From Lysobacter sp. BMK333-48F3 (GTDB lineage: Bacteria; Pseudomonadota; Gammaproteobacteria; Xanthomonadales; Xanthomonadaceae): a stretch of 64,000 nucleotides of DNA. The translations under genes were made by a program, and so were the position numbers. The notes beneath the pieces are model-generated. The model worked only from the letters and a program-made list of their open reading frames with translations, was not told the origin of the DNA and searched no databases. Position 1 is the stretch's first letter. Each line of letters starts with the position of its first letter. Of the stretch, positions 25,372 through 34,095 are shown piece after piece. Where the stretch lies: contig NZ_JAIHOO010000001.1 of the NCBI RefSeq assembly GCF_019733395.1, forward strand, positions 2,365,001 to 2,429,000, written 5' to 3'.

Positions 25372-27255
25372 TCAGGCCAGGTCGCCGCGCAGCGCCCGTA
25401 CCTGCGTCTCCAGCGCCGGGGCGTCGACCGCGGCGCCGTCGCGCGGCGGGTCGGCGACCACCTCGACCTGGGCCCGGAAACGGCGCGGCACCCGCATCCG
25501 GCGCAGCCGGCCGTCGCGCCGGCTCCACATGCTCGACCACATCCCGCGCAGCGCCATCGGCACCACCGGCACCGGGTTGTCGGCCAGGATGCGCTCGACC
25601 CCGGACTTGAACGGGGCGATCTCGCCGTCCTTGGTCAGCGCGCCCTCGGGGAAGATGCCGACCAGTTGGCCGTCGGCCAGCGCCGCCTCGATCTCGGCGA
25701 ACGCGCGCCGCATGACTTCCGGGTCCTCCTTGGCGCCGGCGATCGGGATCGCCTTGGCGGTGCGGAAGATCCAACTCATCACCGGGATGTTGAAGATCTT
25801 GTAGTACATGACGAAGCGCACCGGACGCGGAATGCTGGCGCTGAGGATCAGCGCGTCCATGTAGCTGACGTGGTTGCACACGATCAGTGCCGCGCCTTCG
25901 TCGGGGATGCGCTCGGTGCCGGACACGCGCAGCCGGTACAGGGTGCGCACCAGCACCCAGCTGAGGAAGCGCATCAGGAACTCGGGCACGATCGTGAAGA
26001 TGTAGATCGCGACCAGGGCGTTGGCGATCGCCAGGGCCAGGAACACCTGCGGGATGGTCCAGTGGAAGAAGCGCTGCACGACCACGCCCAGCACCGCCGC
26101 CAGGACGATGAAGGCGGCGTTCTGGATGTTCATGCCGGCGATCACGCGCGACAGCTCGTTCTTGGGCGAGCGGTTCTGGATCAGCGCGAACAGCGGCACC
26201 ACGAAGAAACCGGCGAACACGCCGATGCCGAGCAGATCGAGCACGATCCGCCAGGCGCCGTCCTGGGCGATGAAGCCGGCGACGTCCAGCCCGGTCGCCG
26301 TGGCGGCGCCGGGGCGGGCGAAGTGCAGGTCGACCATGAACGCGCTCATGCCGAACGCGCCCAGCGGCACCAGGCCGATTTCGACCGTGCGCGCCGACAG
26401 CCGTTCGCACAGCATCGAGCCGACGCCGGTGCCGACCGAGAACAGCGCCAGGGCGAAGATGTACAGCGTTTCGGCGCCGCCGAGGTTGGCGATGGCGTAG
26501 GTCGGCAGCTGCGAGGTCAGCACCGTGCCGACGAACCAGAACCAGGACACGCCGAGGATCGAGTTGCGCACCGCCGGCTGGCGCCGGGTCATGCGCAGGA
26601 TGCGCACCGACTCGGGAATCGGGTTCCAGTTGATCTTCAGATCCGGCTCGCCGGCATCGGCGCGCGGGATCATCCGACTGACCAGGTTGCCGGTCACCGC
26701 CAGCAGCACGATCGCGGTCGCCGCGACCACCGGGCCGTGATCGCCGGCGAGCTTGAAGATCAGTCCGCCGAAGATCATCCCGACCAGGATCGAGATCGAG
26801 GTGCCCATCTCGACCAGGCCGTTGCCGCCGGTGAGTTCCTCGGGCTTGAGCACCGAAGGCAGGATCGAATACTTGACCGGCCCGAACAGGGTCGACTGCA
26901 GCCCGGTGCCGAACAGCGCGACCAGCAGGATCGCCATGTTCTGGGTCAGAAAGCCGATCGCCGCCAGCGACATGATCACGATTTCCATCGTGGTCGTGAT
27001 CCGGATCAGCTTGTGCTTCTCCAGCTTCTCGGCGATCTGCCCGGCGGTGGCCGAGAACAGGAAGTAGGGCAGGATGAACAACGCCGGCGCCAGATTGGTG
27101 TACAGCGTGCGCTGGGCGTCGCTGACGCCGAGGTAGAACAGCAGGCCGATGATCGCCTGCCGGTACACGTTGTCGTTGAAGGCGCCCAGGGCCTGGGTCA
27201 GGAAGAACGGCAGGAAGCGCCGTTGGGTGAGCAACGCGAACTGGTTGTGCGCCAT
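25372..27255 (-). CDS. MFS transporter fused to PlsC acyltransferase
   Basis: 627 residues. Residues ~8-420 are a 12-segment major-facilitator domain of the lysophospholipid-flippase type (FLTQALGAFNDNVYRQAIIG, SATAGQIAEKLEKHKLIR, FGPVKYSILP). Residues ~435-600 are a glycerolipid acyltransferase with NHVSYMDAL (NHx4D box) and GIFPEGALTKDGEIAPFKSG. Expected role: flip lysophospholipid inward and re-acylate it, as LplT plus Aas do in E. coli, but without the acyl-ACP synthetase part. The 5' end of this gene is copied twice more in the inverted duplication immediately upstream. Confidence 0.9.
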   Translation of the reverse strand: MAHNQFALLTQRRFLPFFLTQALGAFNDNVYRQAIIGLLFYLGVSDAQRTLYTNLAPALFILPYFLFSATAGQIAEKLEKHKLIRITTTMEIVIMSLAAIGFLTQNMAILLVALFGTGLQSTLFGPVKYSILPSVLKPEELTGGNGLVEMGTSISILVGMIFGGLIFKLAGDHGPVVAATAIVLLAVTGNLVSRMIPRADAGEPDLKINWNPIPESVRILRMTRRQPAVRNSILGVSWFWFVGTVLTSQLPTYAIANLGGAETLYIFALALFSVGTGVGSMLCERLSARTVEIGLVPLGAFGMSAFMVDLHFARPGAATATGLDVAGFIAQDGAWRIVLDLLGIGVFAGFFVVPLFALIQNRSPKNELSRVIAGMNIQNAAFIVLAAVLGVVVQRFFHWTIPQVFLALAIANALVAIYIFTIVPEFLMRFLSWVLVRTLYRLRVSGTERIPDEGAALIVCNHVSYMDALILSASIPRPVRFVMYYKIFNIPVMSWIFRTAKAIPIAGAKEDPEVMRRAFAEIEAALADGQLVGIFPEGALTKDGEIAPFKSGVERILADNPVPVVPMALRGMWSSMWSRRDGRLRRMRVPRRFRAQVEVVADPPRDGAAVDAPALETQVRALRGDLA

Positions 27256-27964
27256 GCCGTCCTGCTATCGGTTCTGGTCCGCACCTGGATGGGCGGCTCG
27301 GGCGAAGGATTCGTCGGGCGAGCCTAACAAACCCGTCCCCGCATCGTGTAGCGGGAATGGGCGGAGTAGCGGAAAAGTAGACCTCCCAGCTACGGTCCCG
27401 AGCCGCGGCGCTGCCGTCCGGCTTCTCCGGCGCATCGTCCCGACGCCGTTCGAATCTGCCTTCGTCCCGCCTGGGTCGAAACGGGGGGCGCCTTTTGCTG
27501 GTGCGCAAGGCAACAGCCGCAGCTCAAATCCCCCGCGCCCGCTGCGCGGTCGCCGCCCCCTTTGTCTAAAGGGGGCAACAGCAAGCGGCCTGTCCGATGG
27601 GAAACAGCAGACGCTGTTGCTGCCCGGATCCCGCCTTTGCCGTTCCCCCCTTTGACAAAGGGGGCGGCGACCGCGCAGCGGGCGCGGGGGATTTGAGCTG
27701 CGGCTGTTGCCTTGCGCACCAGCAAAAGGCGCCCCCCGTTTCGACCCAGGCGGGACGAAGGCAGATTCGAACGGCGTCGGGACGATGCGCCGGAGAAGCC
27801 GGACGGCAGCGCCGCGGCTCGGGACCGTAGCTGGGAGGTCTACTTTTCCGCTACTCCGCCCATTCCCGCTACACGATGCGGGGACGGGTTTGTTAGGCTC
27901 GCCCGACGAATCCTTCGCCCGAGCCGCCCATCCAGGTGCGGACCAGAACCGATAGCAGGACGGC

Positions 27965-28282
27965 ATGGCGCACAACCAGTTCGCGTTGCTCACCCAACGG
28001 CGCTTCCTGCCGTTCTTCCTGACCCAGGCCCTGGGCGCCTTCAACGACAACGTGTACCGGCAGGCGATCATCGGCCTGCTGTTCTACCTCGGCGTCAGCG
28101 ACGCCCAGCGCACGCTGTACACCAATCTGGCGCCGGCGTTGTTCATCCTGCCCTACTTCCTGTTCTCGGCCACCGCCGGGCAGATCGCCGAGAAGCTGGA
28201 GAAGCACAAGCTGATCCGGATCAGCTTGTGCTTCTCCAGCTTCTCGGCGATCTGCCCGGCGGTGGCCGAGAACAGGAAGTAG
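27965..28282 (+). pseudogene. Truncated plus-strand copy of the MFS-PlsC gene 5' end
   Basis: The first ~85 codons are identical to those of the gene at 25372-27255 (MAHNQFALLTQRRFLPFFLT onward). The frame then crosses the palindrome centre and reads antisense sequence (SLCFSSFSAICPAVAENRK) to a stop. It contains only the first few membrane segments and lacks most of the transporter and all of the acyltransferase. It cannot be functional as either enzyme. It exists only if the inverted duplication is real. Confidence 0.85.
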
Positions 28283-28470
28283 GGCAGGATGAACAACGCC
28301 GGCGCCAGATTGGTGTACAGCGTGCGCTGGGCGTCGCTGACGCCGAGGTAGAACAGCAGGCCGATGATCGCCTGCCGGTACACGTTGTCGTTGAAGGCGC
28401 CCAGGGCCTGGGTCAGGAAGAACGGCAGGAAGCGCCGTTGGGTGAGCAACGCGAACTGGTTGTGCGCCAT
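28153..28470 (-). pseudogene. Truncated minus-strand copy of the MFS-PlsC gene 5' end
   Basis: Mirror image of the preceding fragment: same 105-residue reading frame, opposite strand, sharing the palindrome centre. Its upstream sequence is the same as that of the full gene until 28618, where identity stops abruptly (CCCGAGC then TGCGG here, CGCGG at the original). Confidence 0.85.
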
Positions 28471-28728
28471 GCCGTCCTGCTATCGGTTCTGGTCCGCACC
28501 TGGATGGGCGGCTCGGGCGAAGGATTCGTCGGGCGAGCCTAACAAACCCGTCCCCGCATCGTGTAGCGGGAATGGGCGGAGTAGCGGAAAAGTAGACCTC
28601 CCAGCTACGGTCCCGAGCTGCGGCTCTGTCCTGCCCGCCTCGCATACAAAACTCCCGGTCCGCGGACACGCGCCGGATACCCCGTCCCGGTCCAATGCCC
28701 TGGCCCACCCACCCGCCAGGAGCCCGTC

Positions 28729-29784
28729 ATGACCGCCGCACCGACCGACCGTCCGCACGACCCGCAACGTCGCAGCCTGCTCGGCGGCGCCGCCCTGGCC
28801 CTGCTCGCCGGTCCGCTCGGCGCCGTCGGTTCCGCCTTCGCCGCACCCGCCGGCGCGGCCGGCCCTCGCCGCTCCGCCCCGCCCGCCGCCTGGGGCCCGC
28901 TCAAGCAGATCGATGCCGGCGTGCTGCGGGTGAGCTACGCCGAGCTCGGCCCGCGCCACGGCACCCCGGTGCTGCTGCTGCACGGCTGGCCCTACGACAT
29001 CCACACCTACGCCGAGGTCGCGCCGCGCCTGGCTGCGCAGGGCTACCGCGTCGTCGTTCCCTACCTGCGCGGCTACGGCCCCACCGCCTTCCTGTCCGCC
29101 GACACCCCGCGCAACGGCCAGCAGGCCGCGCTCGCCGCCGACGCCGTCGCCCTGCTCGACGCGCTGGGCATCGAATCGGCGATCGTCGGCGGCTGCGACT
29201 GGGGCGCGCGCACCGCTGGCATCCTGGCCGCGCTGTGGCCGCAGCGGTGCCGGGGCCTGGTCTCGGTCAGCGGCTACTTGATCGGCAGCCAGCAGGCCAA
29301 TCAGGCGCCGTTGCCGCCGAAGGCCGAACTGCAGTGGTGGTACCAGTTCTACTTCGCCACCGAACGCGGCGAACGCGGCTATGCGCAGAACCGGAGCGAA
29401 TTCGCCCGCCTGATCTGGGAACTGGCCTCGCCGCAATGGCGCTTCGACGACGCGACCTTCGAACGCAGCGCCGCCGCCTTCGACAACCCCGACCATGTCG
29501 CGGTGGTGATCCACAACTACCGTTGGCGCCTCGGCCTGGCCCAGGGCGAGGCGAAGTTCGACGAACTCGAAGCGAGGCTGGCGAAGGCGCCCACCATCGC
29601 GGTCCCGACCATCACCTTGGAGGGCGACGCCAACGGCGCTCCGCACCCGCCGGCCGCGGCCTATGCGCGCAAATTCACCGGAAAGTACGCGCACCGCGAA
29701 CTGCAAGGCGGCATCGGCCACAACCTGCCGCAGGAAGCGCCGGAGGCGTTCGCGCAGGCGATCGTCGACGTGACCTCGTTCTGA
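28729..29784 (+). CDS. Secreted alpha/beta hydrolase, epoxide hydrolase-like
   Basis: 351 residues. The N-terminus has a twin-arginine signal (PQRRSLLGGAALALLAGP), so a folded exported enzyme is expected. The fold shows LLLHGWPYDIHTY (oxyanion HGWP), the nucleophile elbow GGCDWGAR with Asp instead of Ser, and GIGHNLPQEAP with the general-base His. This pattern fits epoxide hydrolases and haloalkane dehalogenases. Substrate is unknown. The ATG follows a CAGGAGCC ribosome site. It begins 110 bases after the end of the palindrome, so its natural upstream region may have been altered. Confidence 0.85.
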   Translation: MTAAPTDRPHDPQRRSLLGGAALALLAGPLGAVGSAFAAPAGAAGPRRSAPPAAWGPLKQIDAGVLRVSYAELGPRHGTPVLLLHGWPYDIHTYAEVAPRLAAQGYRVVVPYLRGYGPTAFLSADTPRNGQQAALAADAVALLDALGIESAIVGGCDWGARTAGILAALWPQRCRGLVSVSGYLIGSQQANQAPLPPKAELQWWYQFYFATERGERGYAQNRSEFARLIWELASPQWRFDDATFERSAAAFDNPDHVAVVIHNYRWRLGLAQGEAKFDELEARLAKAPTIAVPTITLEGDANGAPHPPAAAYARKFTGKYAHRELQGGIGHNLPQEAPEAFAQAIVDVTSF

Positions 29785-29845
29785 GCCTTCGCCGCACGTG
29801 CGTCGTCCCCGGGCGACGCACTCCCGCTCCCACCTGCTCTGCTGT

Positions 29846-29892
29846 TCCCCCCTTTGAAAAAGGGGGGGGAGGGGGGATTTGCTTTTGCTCTC
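29846..29892. repeat. C/G-palindromic dispersed repeat copy
   Basis: GTTCCCCCCTTTGAAAAAGG followed by GGGGGAGGGGGGATTTGCTT lies in the 310-base gap between the hydrolase and the S15 peptidase. The CCCCCCTTT/AAAGGGGGG halves form a hairpin. The same element occurs at 27535-27690, 31893-31911/32661-32700, 32715-32776 and 44014-44148. The rest of the gap holds only the peptidase ribosome site. Confidence 0.8.
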
Positions 29893-30094
29893 CAACACCG
29901 CAAACAGCGACACCTCGACCATCCGGCATCACTAACGCACCTAGGCCTCCCCTCATCCGCCGACCCAGCACGAGCCCAATCCTGCCACCTGAATCACATT
30001 GATGGTTTTCCGTCCTGCGGCTGAGCGTTTTCCCGGGTGCCGGACGCCGACGGCGATGCCGACACTGCCCGCATCCGTCGTAGGAGCCTGGTTC

Positions 30095-31852
30095 ATGCAC
30101 GTCCGTCACCGCCGCTTCCTTGCCGTTCTGCTCGCCGTCCTCGCCATTCCGGCGGTATCCGCCCTGGACCTGGGCAGCCTGCCTGTCGACACCCCGCAGG
30201 CGACGCCGTCGCCGTCCGTGTCCAGCTACCTGCACGACGTGTCGCAGCCGATTCCCGGGGTGAGCTGGATGACCGGCATCAGCGAGCATCACCGCATCAC
30301 CATGGCCGACGGCGTGGAACTCGATGCCTGGGTCGTGCGGCCGGACATCGCCGGTCCGGTGCCGCTGGTGCTGGAACTCACCCCGTACTACGGCGGCGGA
30401 GACCCGGCCGCGACCCGGGCGGTCAGCAGCGCCGCCAACTATCCGTTCAACCTCGCCATCGCCGCGCCGTTCCAGGAACTGATCAAGCGCGGCTACGCCT
30501 TCGGCATCCTGTCGGTGCGCGGCACCGGCGCGTCCGGCGGTTGCTTCAGCATCGGCGGGCCGCAGGAGGCCAAGGACATGGCGACCGCGATCGAGTACTT
30601 CGCCGCGCAGCCCTGGTCCAACCAGGCGGTGGGCGCGATGGGGGTGAGCTACGACGGCACCGCGCCGCAGGACCTGTGGGTGGAGGCGCCGCCGCAGCTG
30701 AAGACGATCGTGCCGATCAGCGGCCTGTCCGACATGTACAAGTACAACTACGTCAACGGCGTGACGATCGAAAGCACCCGCGGATTCAACACCTATTACT
30801 GGCTGCTCGACGGCCTGGTCCCGGCCGGCCTGGAAGGCGGCAGCCAACTGCTCGATCCGGCCACCGCGCCCGATGCCGCGATCGGCGAGGTCTGCAAGGA
30901 GCGCATCGACGTCACCGCCGAAGGCTTCACCTCCCTGGTCGCCGGCGACAAGACGCCGTACTGGCAGGCGCGCGACCATCTCGCCGCGCTCAAGGCCGAC
31001 CCGGCCAAGAAGCGCGCCAGCGTGTTCTACATCCACGGCCTGCAGGACTGGAACGTCAAGCCGCACAACATGGAAGGCTGGATCGAAGCCCTGCAGGGCA
31101 GCAACGTGCCGTTCAAGGCCTGGCTCGGCCAATGGGATCACGCCTGGCCGGACCGCAGCGACTGGATCACGGTGATGACGGCCTGGTTCGACCAGTTCCT
31201 GAAGAACCGCAACACCGGCATCCTCGACGCGCCCCGGGTGCAGGTGCAGGACGACGCCGGGAAGTGGCGCAACGAGCCGCGCTGGCCGGCGACCGCCAAG
31301 AAGCTGACCCTGTACCCGCAGGTGACCGGTACGCTCGGCACCGTCCAGGGCGTGGGCTACGCCGACTACAACGATTATTTCGGCCAGGACGTCAACGAAA
31401 CCGCGCCGCAGCCCGACGACCGGGTCGCGTTCGTCACCGCGCCGCTGGCCAACGATTTGCATCTGTCCGGCATGCCGCGCTTCGAGGGCATCGTCGCCGC
31501 GACCGGCGCGCGCGCCAACTTGATGCTGACCCTGGCCGAACAATTGCCCGACGGCACGCTGCGTCCGTTCAACTTCGCCTCGCTCAGCCTGAATCACGCG
31601 CAGAGCCTGGAGCGAGGCCAGCCGAGCGTGGCCGGCGAACCGCAATACGCCGGGGTGAACTTCTATCCGCAGGAAGACGTGGTGCACGCCGGCAATCGGC
31701 TGGTGCTGCTGGCCGCGGGCGACCTGATGTTCTATGGGCAACCGGGCCCGGCCATGGCGCCGCTGGCCACCGGTTCGCAGATCATCCTCGATCTGGCCAG
31801 CAGCAAGCTGGTGCTGCCGAACGACACGACCTTGAGCTACGAATCGCCATAA
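30095..31852 (+). CDS. Exported X-Pro dipeptidyl-peptidase (S15/CocE family)
   Basis: 585 residues. Signal peptide (MHVRHRRFLAVLLAVLAIPA, ~1-22), S15 catalytic domain with the nucleophile in GVSYDGT, acid in IHGLQDWNVKPHN and base in QWDHAWPD, then a C-terminal jelly-roll domain (~360-585, FVTAPLANDLHLSGMPRFEG). It would cleave Xaa-Pro dipeptides or act on esters/amides in the periplasm or medium. ATG at 30095 is chosen: a TAGGAG site lies 9 bases upstream and it begins a clean signal peptide, unlike the longer frame. Secreted peptidases are typical of Lysobacter. Confidence 0.87.
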   Translation: MHVRHRRFLAVLLAVLAIPAVSALDLGSLPVDTPQATPSPSVSSYLHDVSQPIPGVSWMTGISEHHRITMADGVELDAWVVRPDIAGPVPLVLELTPYYGGGDPAATRAVSSAANYPFNLAIAAPFQELIKRGYAFGILSVRGTGASGGCFSIGGPQEAKDMATAIEYFAAQPWSNQAVGAMGVSYDGTAPQDLWVEAPPQLKTIVPISGLSDMYKYNYVNGVTIESTRGFNTYYWLLDGLVPAGLEGGSQLLDPATAPDAAIGEVCKERIDVTAEGFTSLVAGDKTPYWQARDHLAALKADPAKKRASVFYIHGLQDWNVKPHNMEGWIEALQGSNVPFKAWLGQWDHAWPDRSDWITVMTAWFDQFLKNRNTGILDAPRVQVQDDAGKWRNEPRWPATAKKLTLYPQVTGTLGTVQGVGYADYNDYFGQDVNETAPQPDDRVAFVTAPLANDLHLSGMPRFEGIVAATGARANLMLTLAEQLPDGTLRPFNFASLSLNHAQSLERGQPSVAGEPQYAGVNFYPQEDVVHAGNRLVLLAAGDLMFYGQPGPAMAPLATGSQIILDLASSKLVLPNDTTLSYESP

Positions 31853-31911
31853 GCCGCCGACCGTCAGCTGCTCCAGCGCAACCCCGCTTTTGCCGTTCCC
31901 CCCTTTGACAA

Positions 31912-32660
31912 GGGTCTTAGGAAGCAAAGCTGCCTCATAACGCAGCTATCTTCCTGAAATGAATAAGAAAAATAGGTACTACAGCCGTTCGAAAATCAGC
32001 GAGGCCCGATTTCGGGCCCTCGTGCGCTGCTGGGCCCTGGACCTGACCGCGACCAGCACCGCGCAACTGACCGGGTTGAGCGTGCGATCGGTCAACTCGA
32101 TCTTCCTTGCCTTGCGTCGTGCCATCGCCACCGAATGCGAGCAGCATTCGCCGTTCACCGGCCAGGTGGAAGTCGACGAATCCTTCTTCGGACCGTGGCG
32201 CGTGCGCGGCAAACGCGGCCGCGGCGCCGGCAAGAAAACCATCGTCTTCGGCATGCTCAAACGCGGCCAGCACGTCTACACCCAGATCGTCCCCAACTGC
32301 AAAACCGCCACGCTTCAGGCCTTAATTCGTGGGCATATTCGCCTGGAGAGCGAAATCCTCTCCGACTGTCTGTCCAGCTACGACGGCCTGGTCGACCTGG
32401 GCTATGCCAAGCACTGGCGCATTCGCCACAGCGGCAATCATTTCGCCGAGGGCGACAACCACATCAACGGCATCGAGAGCTTCTGGAGCTTCGCCAAGCG
32501 GCGCCTGGCCAAATTCAACGGGGTGCCCAAGGCCACCTTCTACCTGCACCTGAAGGAGTGCGAGTTCCGCTTCAACCACCGCCACGAAGACCTCTACCGG
32601 GCGACCCTCAAGTTGCTACGATCCAACCCACTCTGAGGGGCTGTTTGCTTCCTAAGACCC
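31912..32660 (+). mobile_element. IS1595-family insertion sequence, 749 bp
   Basis: Terminal inverted repeats are GGGTCTTAGGAAGCAAA at 31912-31928 and its reverse complement at 32644-32660 (17 perfect bases, then weaker similarity). A single transposase gene fills the element. It sits inside a copy of the C/G-palindromic dispersed repeat: CCCCCCTTTGACAA on the left and TTGAAAAAGGGGGGCAGG on the right. No exact 8-base target duplication is visible; the flanks TTTGACAA and TTGAAAAA are only similar. Base composition at the left end is AT-richer than the host. Confidence 0.88.
31959..32636 (+). CDS. IS1595-family transposase (ISXO2-like domain)
   Basis: 225 residues. An N-terminal helix-turn-helix region (TSTAQLTGLSVRSVNSIFLA) precedes the ISXO2-like catalytic domain. 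Acidic residues lie in QVEVDESFFG and LSDCLSSYDGL, and the family signature NHINGIESFWSFAKRRL gives the third catalytic position as Asn/Glu. It lacks the N-terminal zinc ribbon of the longer IS1595 members, so it resembles the short IS1016-like group. It appears intact. Confidence 0.9.
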   Translation: MNKKNRYYSRSKISEARFRALVRCWALDLTATSTAQLTGLSVRSVNSIFLALRRAIATECEQHSPFTGQVEVDESFFGPWRVRGKRGRGAGKKTIVFGMLKRGQHVYTQIVPNCKTATLQALIRGHIRLESEILSDCLSSYDGLVDLGYAKHWRIRHSGNHFAEGDNHINGIESFWSFAKRRLAKFNGVPKATFYLHLKECEFRFNHRHEDLYRATLKLLRSNPL

Positions 32661-32776
32661 TTGAAAAAGGGGGGCAGGGGGGATTTGCTTCTGCTTCGTC
32701 CCAAGCAACAGCAACAGCAAATCCCCCGCGCCCGCTGCGCAGGCGCCGCCCCCTCTCCAAAGGGGGCAAAGAAGCA
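32661..32776. repeat. C/G-palindromic repeats flanking the IS
   Basis: The right half of the repeat interrupted by the IS (AAAAAGGGGGGCAGGGGGGA, then TTTGCTTCTGC) is followed by an inverted copy. That copy is AGCAAATCCCCCGCGCCCGC ... GCCGCCCCCTCTCCAAAGGG. It matches the sequence at 27530-27575, where the large inverted duplication turns around. Confidence 0.8.
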
Positions 32777-32811
32777 TGCCGCGCTGCGGCTGACGTATCT
32801 CCCTCGCCCGC

Positions 32812-33417
32812 TCAGCGACCCGCCGCGTCCTGCCAATCCGCCGAGCCTTCCGCCCGTTCCCGCGCCGTCCGCGCCCAGCCCGGCTCCTGCCGCCAACGCC
32901 GCGTGCTGCGCTGGAAGAACTGGCTGTTCGGCACCTGCAGCACGGTGTCGTCGCCGTCGGCGTGGACCTCCTGCAGCGAGGTGTAGATGAAGTTGATGTC
33001 GACCACCCGCCCCTTCAGCCCCGGCTTGTCGCCGTTCTCCAGCACTTCGATGTAGTCGTACAGCCGGAACGGCCGCGTGGTCAGGATCAGGAACGCGCAG
33101 AAGATGTTCGACAGCACGCTCCATGCGGCGAAGAACGCCACCGCGCCGACCGCGACGAAGCCGGTCAGCGTGGTCCACACCACCGAGCCGGAAATGCCCA
33201 GGCGGTTGAGGAACAGCAGCAGTGCGGAGATATAGATCAGCGTGCTCAGCACCCGGCGCAGGCCCAGCGCGAACGCCGGCGCGATGTCGTAACGGATGCA
33301 GATCCGCCGCACCAGCTGCCGCAGCAGGGTGGTCAGCAGCCAGGCCCCGGCCAGGATCGCCAGGGCCTCGCCCAGCTTCATGGCGACATAGGCGCTTTGC
33401 GCGATGCTCGGCGACAT
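32812..33417 (-). CDS. Small MscS-type mechanosensitive channel protein
   Basis: 201 residues, two to three membrane segments, then a short beta domain. The pore-lining region and linker are FVAVGAVAFFAAWSVLSNIF, CAFLILTTRPFRLYDYIEV, followed by GLKGRVVDINFIYTSLQ and VLQVPNSQFFQRSTRRW. It is a compact MscS (no large cytoplasmic vestibule beyond the beta domain). It relieves hypo-osmotic stress in related proteins. The C-terminal ~25 residues are Arg-rich and may be partly non-conserved. Confidence 0.85.
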   Translation of the reverse strand: MSPSIAQSAYVAMKLGEALAILAGAWLLTTLLRQLVRRICIRYDIAPAFALGLRRVLSTLIYISALLLFLNRLGISGSVVWTTLTGFVAVGAVAFFAAWSVLSNIFCAFLILTTRPFRLYDYIEVLENGDKPGLKGRVVDINFIYTSLQEVHADGDDTVLQVPNSQFFQRSTRRWRQEPGWARTARERAEGSADWQDAAGR

Positions 33418-33560
33418 GACGGGGGCGATCCTCGGCGCGTGGGATGGCCGGGCAGTGTAAGCGGGCGCGGGTTAGGGCGCCGTGCCCGAGGCGGCGGCAA
33501 CGCCGGCCGAGCCGCGTCCGCCGCCCTCGCGATCGCGCGCGATCGCGCGGCCAGCGCCGA

Positions 33561-33965
33561 TCAATCCGCGACGCTCTCCGGCAACTTCGCGATCGCCTTG
33601 ATCTCGAACTGGAACCCGTACAGCCAGGTCGCCCCGATCCCGGTCAGGGTGGGATGCGGCGCCTCGCCCCAGAACTCGGGCACGATCGCCCAGATGCGCT
33701 CGAAATTCCGCTCTGGGTCGACCACGAACAGGGTGACGTCGACCACATCGTCGAAGCGGCAGCCGGCCGCGGCCAGCACCGCGTTCAAATTGGCGAACGC
33801 CAGCCGCACCTGCGCCTCCAGTTCCGGCTCGGGCGAGCCGTCCTCGCGGCTGCCGACCTGGCCGGAGACGAACAAGAAACCGTTCGACCGTACCGCTGGC
33901 GAATAGCGGTTGCGCTGGTACAGCGCCTGCCGTCCTGCGGGAAACACCACATCGCGCTTGCTCAT
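33561..33965 (-). CDS. RidA/YjgF/UK114 family protein
   Basis: 134 residues. FLFVSGQVGSREDGSPEPEL and QVRLAFANLNAVLAAAGCRF are typical of the family. Archetypal RidA uses an Arg (P-x-R-S) to bind imine/enamine substrates. The equivalent stretch here reads HPTLTGIGATWLYGFQFEI, so that Arg seems absent and the deaminase function is doubtful. It diverges from the lysR gene over 130 bases and may be its regulatory target. Confidence 0.87.
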   Translation of the reverse strand: MSKRDVVFPAGRQALYQRNRYSPAVRSNGFLFVSGQVGSREDGSPEPELEAQVRLAFANLNAVLAAAGCRFDDVVDVTLFVVDPERNFERIWAIVPEFWGEAPHPTLTGIGATWLYGFQFEIKAIAKLPESVAD

Positions 33966-34054
33966 CGTTGCCTCGGCATGCAGCCGTCGTTGTCGATGCG
34001 GCCACGATAGAGAGGCGCTCGATGCCGATAGACCCGGCGATCGGGTTTTCACTG

Positions 34055-34071
34055 TTTGTAGAATCCGGACA
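34055..34071. promoter_or_regulatory. Possible LysR-type operator (T-N11-A)
   Basis: TTGTAGAATCCGGACAA is a partial palindrome with T-N11-A geometry, in the gap between the divergent ridA-like and lysR genes, 24 bases before the lysR start. TAGAAT within it could be the -10 of lysR, allowing autoregulation. Confidence 0.45.
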
Positions 34072-34095
34072 ATCCAGAACCAACCCGGAGCCGCG

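Larger units (their letters stand above)
26997..28618. repeat. Compound inverted duplication with a perfect spacer-free palindrome
   Basis: Arm 1 (26997-27566) and arm 2 (27654-28223) are reverse complements of 570 bases separated by an 87-base spacer. Arm 2 then runs straight into arm 3 (28212-28618), a direct copy of 26997-27403. As a result 27817-28618 is an 802-base palindrome with centre TCCGGA and no spacer. The arms match exactly at the positions compared, and their translations are identical. Each arm carries the start and first ~85 codons of the MFS-PlsC gene plus its upstream region. The fragments at 27965-28219 (+) and 28216-28470 (-) are cut off at the centre. Confidence 0.95.

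Noticed and set aside
25337..27508. Alternative frame through the MFS-PlsC gene
   Set aside because: Arg/Pro-rich shadow without membrane segments; the chosen frame shows 12 hydrophobic segments and an intact acyltransferase.
27265..28542. Several overlapping open frames of 268-276 codons on both strands in the inverted duplication
   Set aside because: They are mirror images of the upstream region and antisense of the MFS-PlsC 5' end; identical translations on both strands follow from the palindrome, not from coding selection.
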